From: Bacteroidales bacterium
GTDB lineage: Bacteria > Bacteroidota > Bacteroidia > Bacteroidales > UBA932
Reading direction: 5' to 3'
Assembly (NCBI GenBank): GCA_017461285.1
Contig: JAFTYS010000095.1
Coordinates: forward strand, 1 to 15,038
Length of the DNA: 15,038 nucleotides
Below the pieces are notes generated by a model. It did no database searches and had not been told where the DNA came from. It saw only the letters and a list, made by a program, of their open reading frames with translations. The position numbers were made by a program, and so were the translations under genes. Positions 7,261 through 14,651 of the stretch are shown here, piece by piece (the first letter of the stretch is position 1; each line of letters opens with the position of its first letter).

Positions 7261-7380
7261 TTCATGTCCGGCATTCCGTTAAAGCCAGCATATCCGTTTG
7301 TTTCTATACACGCAATCGCTTATTTCGATTCATACTGCTGTTTCTGCTGTATTCTTTAATATCCCAAAAGTCGCAGGATT

Positions 7381-7412
7381 TCCCTCTTTGCATAAAAAGG
7401 GACAGATATTTG
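7381..7412 (+). promoter_or_regulatory. Hairpin and weak -7 box upstream of the lipid operon
   Basis: TCCCTCTTT-GCAT-AAAAAGGGA (7381-7402) forms a nine-position stem with one mismatch. GATATTTG (7405-7412) matches TAnnTTTG except for the first base and lies 43 bases before the ATG at 7456. No better plus-strand promoter is visible in 7261-7455, and nothing else is recognised there. Confidence 0.3.
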
Positions 7413-7455
7413 CATATCCTGACTTCGAGTATAGAAAATCAAAAAGACCAGGATC

Positions 7456-8271
7456 ATGCCTTTGCTTACCGTCGGTGAATTGGAAAAGGCGACGCCCCTG
7501 TTCAGGGGGCGTCTTGGCAACGCATTATGCCGTGGCCTGATGAGGATGTTGTCTGTGGATAAGGTGAATGACCTGTATGACAGGAATTCGCGTTTCGCAG
7601 GGCCTGAATTTGCCAGGGCTGTTCTCGAAGATATCGGCGTTGAGTATGAAATCATGAATCCCGATGCGCTCGGGAACATTCCCGAAGGTCCTTTCATCAC
7701 GATCAGCAACCACCCGTACGGAAGCATCGACGGTGTGATGCTCGTAGACATCTTCGGACACATCAGACCGGACTTCAAGGTAATGGTCAACAAGTTTCTC
7801 GGAAGGATCGAAACCTTGGGAGATAATTTCATCTGCGTGACTCCCGTCGGAACTGAACGCACTGCCCCGACCAAAGAAAGCATTCAAGGCATCAAGGATG
7901 CGGTCGCCCACGTGAGAGCGGGCCATCCTTTAGGCATATTCCCGTCCGGAGCAGTCTCCGACCTGAGTCTCAAGGACCGATGCATCCGGGACAGGGAATG
8001 GCAGGAGCCTGTCATAAGGCTGATAAGAAAGCTTGGAGTACCGGTCGTGCCAGTCCATTTTCTTGACAGGAATTCCGATCTGTATTACTCGCTGGGGCTG
8101 ATAGACTGGAAGGTCAGACTGCTGCGTCTCCCGGCGGAAGTATTCAACAAGAGAGGAAAAAGAACAAGAATTGCAATAGGACCGGTAATAACTCCGGAAG
8201 AGCAGGCCGGACATACTGACATCAATATGCTCCGGGATTTTTTAAGGAATAAGGTTTATAATCAGCATTGA
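7456..8271 (+). CDS. PlsC-like lysophospholipid/ornithine-lipid type acyltransferase
   Basis: A 271-residue LPLAT-superfamily acyltransferase. The catalytic motif is SNHPYGSIDG at 84-93, giving His86 and Asp92 with five residues between them (HX5D), the spacing of the NHPxGGLDG hemolysin-like and OlsB-like branch rather than the HX4D of classical PlsC. A second conserved block is IFPSGAVSD at 161-169, the acyl-acceptor pocket. No membrane helix is evident, so it is probably peripheral on the inner face of the inner membrane, transferring acyl groups from acyl-ACP or acyl-CoA. The substrate could be a lysophospholipid, an amino-acid lipid or another polar lipid. It is the first gene of a three-gene operon with a CDP-alcohol phosphatidyltransferase one base downstream, pointing to phospholipid synthesis. 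Confidence 0.82.
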   Translation: MPLLTVGELEKATPLFRGRLGNALCRGLMRMLSVDKVNDLYDRNSRFAGPEFARAVLEDIGVEYEIMNPDALGNIPEGPFITISNHPYGSIDGVMLVDIFGHIRPDFKVMVNKFLGRIETLGDNFICVTPVGTERTAPTKESIQGIKDAVAHVRAGHPLGIFPSGAVSDLSLKDRCIRDREWQEPVIRLIRKLGVPVVPVHFLDRNSDLYYSLGLIDWKVRLLRLPAEVFNKRGKRTRIAIGPVITPEEQAGHTDINMLRDFLRNKVYNQH

Positions 8272-8272
8272 T

Positions 8273-8989
8273 ATGGAAAACAACAAAGCGGATGCCGTAA
8301 GAATACAGACTTCTGTCCTCAACGCATTGGAGAAGAAGGTGCTGGTATGGCTGGCGGAGCGTCAGCCGAAATGGATGACATCGGATATCCTGACATACAT
8401 GGGATCATTCGGGGCAGCAGTCATTGCTGCCGGATACATTCTTTCCGCATGGAACATCAATTTCCTGTGGCTCAGTTCATTAGGATTCGTCATCAATTGG
8501 TATGGCGATTCGTTGGACGGCACCCTGGCAAGGGTAAGGAAGACCCAGAGGCCTGTGTACGGCTATTACCTAGACCACACGGTCGACGCCATAAACGAGG
8601 TGATGATCTTCGTCGGGGTCGGCCTGTCCGGACTCATACATCTGGAGATAGCCCTGCTGGCGCTTGTGATGTACTTCCTGATCACGATCAACGTCAGCAT
8701 CAACGCCCATCTGAAGAAGGAGTTCAAGCTCACCTACGCAAGCATGGGACCGACGGAATTCAGAATCATAATGATCCTGATCAACACCCTTTTCGCCCTT
8801 ATCCGCCCATTGCGGGAATTCTCCCACAGCTTCATGTTCTGCGGCCGTGAATTCACTTTCGGAGCACTGGACTACATCGGTATCGTGATCATCGTCGTGC
8901 TTGCCCTGATGCATCTGACGACAGTCCGGAAGGACATAAAGGATTATGCGAAGATAGACCCGATGCCGGGAAAAGACCGGGAATGCTGA
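8273..8989 (+). CDS. CDP-alcohol phosphatidyltransferase family protein
   Basis: A 238-residue integral membrane enzyme. The family signature D-x2-D-G-x2-A-R-x8/9-G-x3-D-x3-D is intact: Asp79, Asp82, Gly83, Ala86-Arg87, Gly97, Asp101 and Asp105. These aspartates bind metal and the CDP-linked lipid or alcohol, and the enzyme joins a phosphoalcohol and a diacyl or similar backbone with release of CMP. Several hydrophobic segments flank the motif (roughly 40-75, 107-145, 158-175, 196-217). The alcohol could be inositol phosphate, glycerol phosphate or serine; nothing here decides this. The start is one base after the acyltransferase stop, and its end overlaps the GtrA gene by seven bases, so the three are co-translated. 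Confidence 0.88.
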   Translation: MENNKADAVRIQTSVLNALEKKVLVWLAERQPKWMTSDILTYMGSFGAAVIAAGYILSAWNINFLWLSSLGFVINWYGDSLDGTLARVRKTQRPVYGYYLDHTVDAINEVMIFVGVGLSGLIHLEIALLALVMYFLITINVSINAHLKKEFKLTYASMGPTEFRIIMILINTLFALIRPLREFSHSFMFCGREFTFGALDYIGIVIIVVLALMHLTTVRKDIKDYAKIDPMPGKDREC

Positions 8990-9417
8990 AGATTCTGATA
9001 AGATATGTAAAGTTCATGGGCACAAGCGTGGCCGGTACCATCATCGACACGCTCGTGCTCTGGCTCCTGTCCGACCTTGTCTTTACCAGAGGTTATTGGG
9101 GCGAATACATATTATCTCCTGTCATTTCTTTCCAATGCGCCGTCGCGGTCAATTTCGTCATCTCCTATTTCTACGTCTGGAAAGACCGGACGAGGACAGA
9201 AGCCGCTACCGGGAAGAAACGCTTCCTGAAGCTGTACCTCGCATATGACATTTCATGCTCTGCGGTTTTTCTGCTGAGGCTAGGAGTGCTTCTGCTCATA
9301 GAGAAATTTACAGGATGGGATGTGGTAGTCTGCAATCTGCTGGCGATGTGCATGTCGGGAATCCTGAACTTCACCGTCAACAATCTGGTGATATTCAGGA
9401 AGAGGAAGACCGGATGA
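8983..9417 (+). CDS. GtrA-family membrane protein (putative polyprenyl-linked sugar or lipid flippase)
   Basis: A 144-residue protein with four hydrophobic segments (about 10-32, 44-66, 83-107, 113-138), the topology and length of GtrA proteins. The motifs GTSVAGTIIDTLVLWLLS near the first helix, AVNFVISYFYVW at the end of the second and LNFTVNNLVIFRK at the C-terminus are typical. GtrA members are thought to move undecaprenyl-phosphate-linked sugars across the inner membrane. Overlap of seven bases with the upstream phosphatidyltransferase suggests a role in the same lipid pathway, either flipping a glycosyl carrier or a lipid intermediate. Its stop codon abuts the stop of the opposing gene. 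Substrate is unknown. Confidence 0.87.
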   Translation: MLKILIRYVKFMGTSVAGTIIDTLVLWLLSDLVFTRGYWGEYILSPVISFQCAVAVNFVISYFYVWKDRTRTEAATGKKRFLKLYLAYDISCSAVFLLRLGVLLLIEKFTGWDVVVCNLLAMCMSGILNFTVNNLVIFRKRKTG

Positions 9418-10602
9418 TCAGAATGTGAATCCCGCTCCGTATTCTAGACAGTATGAACGGTCGAAATAATGGGCCCTCATGCCGAACGAAAGGAAGGCCT
9501 GACCTGCCTTCATCTGAGGAAGATGATAACGGACTCCCACCCTCTGGAAGCACTTTCCCATGTCTTCCACCAGACCCGTCTTCTTGAATGTATACCAGCC
9601 GACCGCGATATTGACAGAGAGATCCGAATAATGGATGTTCTGTATCAGATGGACTGATGTGTAGAACGGCGAGTAGCCTTGAGAGTCTTCCTGTCCCCTG
9701 AGGAGCAGGTCCATTTCCTTATATACGTTATCCGCATAGTTTCCTTCTATTCCGATGCCTGTAGACAGAGTCCTGCAGTACCTCCAGGCCGCTTCGGCGC
9801 CGACTATCGCCCTGAAGCGGCGCTTTACGGGATAGGCCTCGGGACCTTTGGCGATAAGTTCCCAGTCACAGCTGTGGCCTCCGAAGGCAGTATACACATT
9901 CCAGCGCAAGCCCTTCGGATAGTCCGGCTTTTCCATAGCGATTCTGCGAGGTGTTTCCTGAGGTGCGAGATAGTATTTGAGTTTTGCACCAGCAGCAGCC
10001 TGGTTGACTCCCCAGTTCGGAACCTGGACCATACCGTTGGAATGATGGATCAGATATCCGGTCAGCGCCAGCTCCCACTGAGGCAGGAACCTGAAGCTTG
10101 CCTCCAGACCGCCTGCGAGATTCGCAAGGACATTGGAACCGATGTACCGGTTCGAGACATTGCGCTGAGGACTGTATTTGTCTGTCGTGAAGGACATGCC
10201 CAGTTCCAATACCGGCCCGATAGAAAAGATGCCTGCACGGAAGAAATCAAATTCCATGGCAAGATAGAGATTGTAGAAATCTCCCATGTGAGTGCGCGGA
10301 TATGTCTTGAGATCACCCGTATTGTCATACGAGAATCCCAGCGAAAGGCTTGGATAGTTGAATGCATTGGACCACCAGCTGCTGTCCGAAGGATGGGTGC
10401 CATACCCTACCTGAATTCCGACAAGCGCAGATCCGTAACTGTTCAGCACTTCGTCATATATATCCATCTCGTTCAGCATATGCTGGTAACGGCCATGGAC
10501 GGAGACATTGAAATGCTCCTTGCTGAATATGGTTTTCTTTGGTCCCGAATATACGGGCAATGTGGTCAGTAATGCAAGAACAATGAGGTAAAACTTCTTC
10601 AT
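9418..10602 (-). CDS. PagL-like acyloxyacyl hydrolase, outer-membrane barrel
   Basis: A 394-residue predicted outer-membrane beta-barrel with signal peptide MKKFYLIVLALLTTLPVYSG. The motif HHSNG at 186-190 matches the H-x-S-N active site of PagL lipid A 3-O-deacylases (His186 and Ser188), and the strand-rich sequence around it (aromatic girdles, final residue Phe) fits a barrel inserted by BAM. The family removes an acyl chain from lipid A. This protein is much longer than PagL (about 150-185 residues), with extra strand-rich sequence on both sides, as in other Bacteroidetes members annotated acyloxyacyl hydrolase. The third catalytic residue was not identified. Start 10602 is chosen for its signal peptide and because a -7 box lies just upstream; an extended ORF to 10716 overlaps the esterase. 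Its stop abuts the GtrA stop. Confidence 0.75.
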   Translation of the reverse strand: MKKFYLIVLALLTTLPVYSGPKKTIFSKEHFNVSVHGRYQHMLNEMDIYDEVLNSYGSALVGIQVGYGTHPSDSSWWSNAFNYPSLSLGFSYDNTGDLKTYPRTHMGDFYNLYLAMEFDFFRAGIFSIGPVLELGMSFTTDKYSPQRNVSNRYIGSNVLANLAGGLEASFRFLPQWELALTGYLIHHSNGMVQVPNWGVNQAAAGAKLKYYLAPQETPRRIAMEKPDYPKGLRWNVYTAFGGHSCDWELIAKGPEAYPVKRRFRAIVGAEAAWRYCRTLSTGIGIEGNYADNVYKEMDLLLRGQEDSQGYSPFYTSVHLIQNIHYSDLSVNIAVGWYTFKKTGLVEDMGKCFQRVGVRYHLPQMKAGQAFLSFGMRAHYFDRSYCLEYGAGFTF

Positions 10603-10614
10603 TCTTGGCTTAGG

Positions 10615-10641
10615 TTTCAGTACGTAACAAAGATACTGAAA
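10615..10641 (-). promoter_or_regulatory. Promoter with overlapping dyad, pagL-like gene
   Basis: The minus strand has TATCTTTG (10635-10628), an exact TAnnTTTG -7 box, 25 bases before the ATG at 10602. It is enclosed by a perfect 8-bp inverted repeat, TTTCAGTA and TACTGAAA, with an 11-base spacer. The dyad overlaps the -7 box, where a bound repressor would block RNA polymerase. Confidence 0.5.
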
Positions 10642-10658
10642 ATATTGATTAAGTATCG

Positions 10659-11558
10659 TCACCTGTTCCATATTTTCTGCATGAATACATTCGAGTATTC
10701 CTTCCAGCTGTCCCACTGATGACCTCCTTCGGTCAGATACATATCGAAAGGATAGCCGTTCCTTTCCAGATATCTGCTGAAACGGACCATCTGCGGATAG
10801 AATATGTCCTTTTTGCCGATCATGATGCTGTATGTGAAAGGAGGGGATGTGAACTGCCGTCTCATCTTTGTCTTAAGATCCTTGTAGAACGAAGAGTACA
10901 GGCTTTTCTTCAGCGGAGGATGGACCATCGACGAGAACAGCCCTACATAGCCGAACGAATCCGGGTAATTCGCCGAGATGTACATGGACTGTATGGCACC
11001 GATGGAGAGTCCTGCTATGGCCCTGTGTTCCTTATCTGGAACCGTGCGGTACAGGCTGTCGACAGTCTCCACCACATCTCTGACAAAAGCCGTCTCGACC
11101 GCGCCGTCGATCTCAAAAAGAGACTCGATGGCGCTTTTCAGACGGGATCTGCCGAAATCCTTTTCGTCCCAGTACTGGTTCATGTTGGGAAATACCACTA
11201 TGGTCGCCGGCATCCGGGAAGACGAAGTCAAGGTGTCTATGGCATGAAGGACATTCCCCTTGTTGATCCAGGATAGTTCGTTCCCTCTGGCGCCATGGAG
11301 CAAGTAGAGGACAGGGTATCTACATCCGGAAGCATGATAATCTATCGGAAGATAGACGTACATCCTCCTCTGCCGAGGCCCTTCTGAGGAACAGTCGTAC
11401 ATGCATTCCTCAAGGACGCCTTCATATCCGACACGGATGTCCACTTCGGGAAATCGTGCATTTGCGGCATATCTGGAGACTCCGCATGAAGACAGCATCA
11501 GGACCGGCAGAAGAATGATGAAATGCCTAACTGCGTGGATTGCCGATGGCCTGCTCAT
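10659..11558 (-). CDS. Esterase-D-type alpha/beta hydrolase lipoprotein
   Basis: A 299-residue lipoprotein hydrolase. The signal peptide ends LSSC, lipidated Cys25. The alpha/beta hydrolase fold has the oxyanion region YLLHGARG at 85-92, the nucleophile elbow GLSIG at 183-187 with Ser185, Asp251 in IMIGKKDIFYP and His280 in EGGHQWDSW. This is the esterase D / enterochelin-esterase-like family, which hydrolyses carboxyl or acyl esters; in Bacteroidetes members include xylan-associated and mycolyl-like esterases. As a lipoprotein it would act in the periplasm or at the outer membrane. The start overlaps the end of the glycosyltransferase by 32 bases, so expression should be coupled. Given lipid-enzyme neighbours a lipid or glycolipid ester is a plausible substrate, but this is inference. 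Confidence 0.85.
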   Translation of the reverse strand: MSRPSAIHAVRHFIILLPVLMLSSCGVSRYAANARFPEVDIRVGYEGVLEECMYDCSSEGPRQRRMYVYLPIDYHASGCRYPVLYLLHGARGNELSWINKGNVLHAIDTLTSSSRMPATIVVFPNMNQYWDEKDFGRSRLKSAIESLFEIDGAVETAFVRDVVETVDSLYRTVPDKEHRAIAGLSIGAIQSMYISANYPDSFGYVGLFSSMVHPPLKKSLYSSFYKDLKTKMRRQFTSPPFTYSIMIGKKDIFYPQMVRFSRYLERNGYPFDMYLTEGGHQWDSWKEYSNVFMQKIWNR

Positions 11559-12678
11559 ACATTCTTATGATCTTTGCCGTTGAACTTACGGAATCATAGG
11601 CCTTCACTGATTCGGCATACTTCCCGCCCATTTCCATCCTCTCGTCCGGATGCTCGATCCACCAGTCCATCCGTTCGGCAAGATCCTTCGGGTCCCTGAC
11701 GGCGAACAGGCTCCTTTCGTCCAGAGCGAACTGGCTTGTCGCAGACAGCTGACTCTTTGCGATGACCGGAACGGCACCCTGCTGCATCGCCTCCAGGCAT
11801 GACAAGCCTTCAACCTCGACTATCGCGCAATGGATGTAAAGATAGGAAGTCGCGGCAAGATGCCTCAGTTCTTCGGAAGTGTAAAAGCCGAATACAGGTT
11901 CATGCTTCAGCGTCCCTTCTTCACGAAGTTTCCTGGCTTCCTTCCTTATTCTCTTTGCCATGGGACCTTTCCCGGCGAAATGGAGCTCGATCTCTCCGGC
12001 ATGCCGCGAGAACCTCATGGCTTCGATGAGGGTCATCTGGGACTTTTCGTTTGACAGTCTGCCGGTGCAGAGGATGCGGCAGGGCCGGGCCTCCGGCCTA
12101 CCTGCCGGCCGGACGCAGTCCGACAGTTCTATACCGTTGGAAATGACCGTCATGGGAGATGTGTAGCCGTTGCTTTCCAGATGTTCCTTAACAGTCTGGG
12201 TCGGACACTGGACGCAGACGCAGTGGTTATATACCGTGCTGCTCCACCATCTGTTTATCATCCGGTTTATGAATGTGCCGTATCCGATCCCGATGTTGGC
12301 CGTGATGTTTTCCGTGAAGATATGATATGTACCCACACAGGGCTTTCCCGATTCTTCGGCAATCCTGACTGCGGCAGATTCCAAAGGGAACCCTTCCATC
12401 AGATGGACGACATCCGCCCAGCCGACGGCTTCCCGGATCACCTTCTTGTCCAGCCTGGTGAACATGTAACCGTTGGATTCGATAAGATGCTCGAAGATGG
12501 GGATTCTGAAATGTATCAGGGGATAATCCGGCTGGGGACCATCCCGGTCGGGGTTTTCGCAGGCCAGAAGCCTGACCTGCACCCCTTCCCTTAAAAGACG
12601 GGATTTGAGCGACTGCACCGCAGTACAGACCCCGTTGCCTCTCAGATAGGCATTGTTTGCTACTATCAATACTTTCAT
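11527..12678 (-). CDS. GT4-family glycosyltransferase
   Basis: A 383-residue GT-B glycosyltransferase of family 4 type. N-terminal Rossmann half: MKVLIVANNAYLRGNGVCTA with the acceptor-side glycine loop, then VVHLMEGFPLESAAVRIA and GTYHIF. C-terminal donor half: VISNGIEL, the GRLSNEK motif (206-212) that binds the nucleotide phosphates, FAGKGPM, and the retaining E-x7-E motif at Glu288 and Glu296 in VEGLSCLEAMQQG. The protein lacks membrane helices and probably binds the membrane peripherally. Relatives glycosylate diacylglycerol, phosphatidylinositol, ceramide or polyprenyl-linked acceptors, so a glycolipid product fits the neighbours. Which sugar and acceptor are used cannot be seen. Start at 12678 follows a 14-bp hairpin by one base, and the end overlaps the esterase. 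Confidence 0.88.
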   Translation of the reverse strand: MKVLIVANNAYLRGNGVCTAVQSLKSRLLREGVQVRLLACENPDRDGPQPDYPLIHFRIPIFEHLIESNGYMFTRLDKKVIREAVGWADVVHLMEGFPLESAAVRIAEESGKPCVGTYHIFTENITANIGIGYGTFINRMINRWWSSTVYNHCVCVQCPTQTVKEHLESNGYTSPMTVISNGIELSDCVRPAGRPEARPCRILCTGRLSNEKSQMTLIEAMRFSRHAGEIELHFAGKGPMAKRIRKEARKLREEGTLKHEPVFGFYTSEELRHLAATSYLYIHCAIVEVEGLSCLEAMQQGAVPVIAKSQLSATSQFALDERSLFAVRDPKDLAERMDWWIEHPDERMEMGGKYAESVKAYDSVSSTAKIIRMYEQAIGNPRS

Positions 12679-12679
12679 G

Positions 12680-12713
12680 CTATGTCAAGAATCTATTCGG
12701 ATTCCTGACATAG
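12680..12713 (-). repeat. 14-bp inverted repeat abutting the glycosyltransferase start
   Basis: Arms 12680-12693 and 12700-12713 pair over 14 positions with one A-to-G difference around a 6-base loop. In the minus-strand mRNA the hairpin begins 17 bases after the metallophosphoesterase stop and ends one base before the glycosyltransferase ATG, covering the ribosome-binding region. No T tract follows, so it is not a standard terminator. Confidence 0.7.
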
Positions 12714-12730
12714 CAACAACTGTACAAAAG

Positions 12731-13804
12731 TTATTTCAGTTCGATGACAGCCATGTCGCTGTGCGTACCGATGCGGAACGGCGGACCCCAGAGAGAAAGG
12801 CCGCTGGACACCCACACATGGGTGTGCGGCCACTTCTGATAGCCGTGGCTCTGTTCGAAAAGACGGTCCGTAATCCAGCTGAGAGGCCATATCTGACCGC
12901 GATGGGTGTGTCCGCTGATCTGAAGGTCCGCTCCGAGCGAATCCGTCTTCTTCAGATCATATGGCTGATGATCCAGCACTATTACCGCTCTGGACCTGTC
13001 TGCGGCGTCCATCAGGTCTTCAAGGGACTTGCGTCCGCGGTTGCTGATGTCGTCGCGCCCGATCAGCTGCTGCCCTCCCGGCAGGGTCACGATACTGTCG
13101 CGCAAAACCGTTATCGGAGTGTCTTTCAGGAAGTCCAGGCATGCATCGATGCCGCTTATGTACTCATGGTTTCCCGGCACCATATATACTCCCATCGGCG
13201 CCTTCAATCTGGAGAGGACTTCTGCAAAAGGCTCATTAAGAAGAGGCTTTACGCTGTTGTCGATCAGGTCTCCCGCGATCAGAATAATATCAGGATCCTG
13301 GGCATTAATCTTCTCCACATATTTTTTCAAGGCAGATACCCCTGTTCCATATCCCAGATGCACATCGCTGACGGCGACGATCCGGACAGGTGCACCTTCC
13401 TTCTCTAGGCTGATATCGATATGCTCTACCTTCGGATGCCTGTAGTTTATATAACCATAGCCAAGTATGCATAATGTGATGGGCAGAGCGAACAGCAGCG
13501 AAGGCTTCAGCTTCGGAATGAAGATTCCCGCAATATCAGATACGACCAGCAGAAGCACCATGTACAGCAGGAACACCATCCACACGGATCCTATGCGGAA
13601 CATCCATCTCAAGACCGCCTCAGGCAGCCCGGCATCACGCAGGCCCACTGCGGCGAACAACGAGAATGCCGCAGCCCAGATCAGGATGCCGGCCATGATC
13701 CTGCACCAGAGCGGTGCACAGGACATGGCCTGCATCACCCTCCAGAACAAATATCCGTTACCTGCAAGGTAAACCAGCGGAAGCAGTATAAGAAGCAGTT
13801 TCAT
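12731..13804 (-). CDS. Membrane-anchored metallophosphoesterase (YkuE/YaeI type)
   Basis: A 357-residue protein. The N-terminal 120 residues contain about four hydrophobic segments (roughly 1-22, 35-53, 72-96, 102-118). The calcineurin-like phosphoesterase domain then shows all five blocks: DVHLG with Asp147 and His149, GDLID with Asp179, GNHEY with Asn212 and His213, His279 in LDHQPYD, and GHTHRGQ with His299 and His301, which coordinate two metals. This resembles the membrane-linked YkuE/YaeI branch; members hydrolyse UDP-sugar lipid precursors (LpxG/LpxH-like) or other phosphoesters. It starts two bases after the stop of the upstream secreted protein and precedes the hairpin and glycosyltransferase. 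Substrate is unknown; a lipid phosphoester is suggested by context. Confidence 0.9.
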   Translation of the reverse strand: MKLLLILLPLVYLAGNGYLFWRVMQAMSCAPLWCRIMAGILIWAAAFSLFAAVGLRDAGLPEAVLRWMFRIGSVWMVFLLYMVLLLVVSDIAGIFIPKLKPSLLFALPITLCILGYGYINYRHPKVEHIDISLEKEGAPVRIVAVSDVHLGYGTGVSALKKYVEKINAQDPDIILIAGDLIDNSVKPLLNEPFAEVLSRLKAPMGVYMVPGNHEYISGIDACLDFLKDTPITVLRDSIVTLPGGQQLIGRDDISNRGRKSLEDLMDAADRSRAVIVLDHQPYDLKKTDSLGADLQISGHTHRGQIWPLSWITDRLFEQSHGYQKWPHTHVWVSSGLSLWGPPFRIGTHSDMAVIELK

Positions 13805-13806
13805 AT

Positions 13807-14292
13807 TTATCTGCCGCTATTCTTCGGCTGAAAGACAGACAGTTTCTCGTTTATCTGCTCATATGTCATGCCTGAAACATCCAGACGCATATAGCAGGTT
13901 TGAAAGACTTCCATATCAGACCTGTAAGGCGTAGGATACGTAGGATATGGCATCAGTTCCCATCCCATCAATCCAAGCCAGTTCAGACCCTCCATAGAAG
14001 CACTGAATTCTCTCGGATGGCCTTCCTCATCCGTTACGGTTCCATTAAGGCTCAGCAGGTTGGTGTCATATTGCTTGCAGTTGAACATCATTTTAACAGC
14101 ACGCTCCTTGTATTTCTGCGTATAGCTGCCGAGCTGCCTTTCCTTTTCAACCTTGAAATCGTCAAACCATACGCGGCAATAGATATAGGCCTTGCCGGAC
14201 ACAGCGCCATCCTGGGCAGAAAGGCTTGCTGCAGATGCACACATAAGAATAAGGCCTGTCAAAAAGACCATAAGCCTTGGAAATCGTTTCAT
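13807..14292 (-). CDS. Secreted protein of unknown function
   Basis: A 161-residue protein with a signal peptide MKRFPRLMVFLTGLILMCAS followed by AASLSAQ, cleaved probably after Ala26. The mature part has strand-rich sequence (YIYCRVWFDDF), two or three cysteines (39, 72, 133), and the stretch FSASMEGLNWLGLMGWELMP at 96-115, which resembles the pattern of short hypothetical Bacteroidetes proteins with a helix of the form LNxLxxxGWE. It may be periplasmic. It is the first gene of the minus-strand lipid cluster, its stop two bases before the metallophosphoesterase start. No -7 box of good quality was found upstream (14293-14360), only a TATAAT 22 bases before the start region. Function unknown. 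Confidence 0.75.
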   Translation of the reverse strand: MKRFPRLMVFLTGLILMCASAASLSAQDGAVSGKAYIYCRVWFDDFKVEKERQLGSYTQKYKERAVKMMFNCKQYDTNLLSLNGTVTDEEGHPREFSASMEGLNWLGLMGWELMPYPTYPTPYRSDMEVFQTCYMRLDVSGMTYEQINEKLSVFQPKNSGR

Positions 14293-14445
14293 AATCTATT
14301 TATTTTTGAGGTTCTACATTATAGATGCATTTAAGGGCTCTGTCGTGACACACTTTACCATCTAAATCTTCAATAATTCCGAACTATTCCCCGCCTAACT
14401 ATCCTCCACCATATCGTTCCCCCGTCAAAATGTTTCTTTGCGGAG

Positions 14446-14600
14446 ACCGGCGACAGTCCATCTTTGTAACTCACTGAAACACAAAAACTTGTTGAAACAA
14501 CCTGTCGCCGGTACCCCCGTTGAGGTGGGGTACCGGCGGCACTACCACCAACGTAAACCATTGAATATTAATAAATTAATCCAATTAGCACATCGCCGGT
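14446..14600. repeat. Alternating inverted-repeat element, structured
   Basis: A core arm ACCGGCG occurs in plus orientation at 14446-14452 and 14532-14538 and its complement CGCCGGT at 14506-14512 and 14594-14600, in the order A, A', A, A'. The first pair extends to 11 perfect bp (14446-14456 with 14502-14512). The middle pair forms a second, overlapping 11-bp stem (14507-14517 with 14527-14537, 9-base loop) that shares bases with the first, so the two cannot form together. No protein gene is credible over it. Confidence 0.7.
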
Positions 14601-14614
14601 CGTCTATCTGCATT

Positions 14615-14639
14615 GATTTCCAAAACAGGAAATCTTTTT
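14615..14639 (+). terminator. Short hairpin with T tract
   Basis: GATTTCC-AAAACA-GGAAATC (14615-14634) is a perfect 7-bp stem with a 6-base loop followed by five Ts. It may terminate plus-strand transcription from the repeat element. It directly abuts the -7 box at 14639, so alternatively it is a promoter-proximal dyad. Confidence 0.45.
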
Positions 14640-14646
14640 ACCTTTG
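14639..14646 (+). promoter_or_regulatory. -7 box of a non-coding transcript
   Basis: TACCTTTG matches TAnnTTTG exactly, with transcription expected to start near 14652. No reading frame of note follows, so it probably drives the structured RNA ending at 14808. The -33 spacing is poor. Confidence 0.5.
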
Positions 14647-14651
14647 CATCC

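Noticed and set aside
9679..10572. 297-codon plus-strand ORF opposite the PagL-like gene
   Set aside because: No signal, domain or promoter; the minus-strand frame has signal peptide and active-site motif.
10603..10716. N-terminal extension of the PagL-like protein
   Set aside because: It overlaps the esterase end, lies before the promoter and would remove the N-terminal position of the signal peptide.
14370..14561. 63-codon minus-strand ORF over the inverted-repeat element
   Set aside because: It spans hairpin arms, has no promoter or plausible domain, and its codons follow the repeat structure; more likely a by-product of the repeat.
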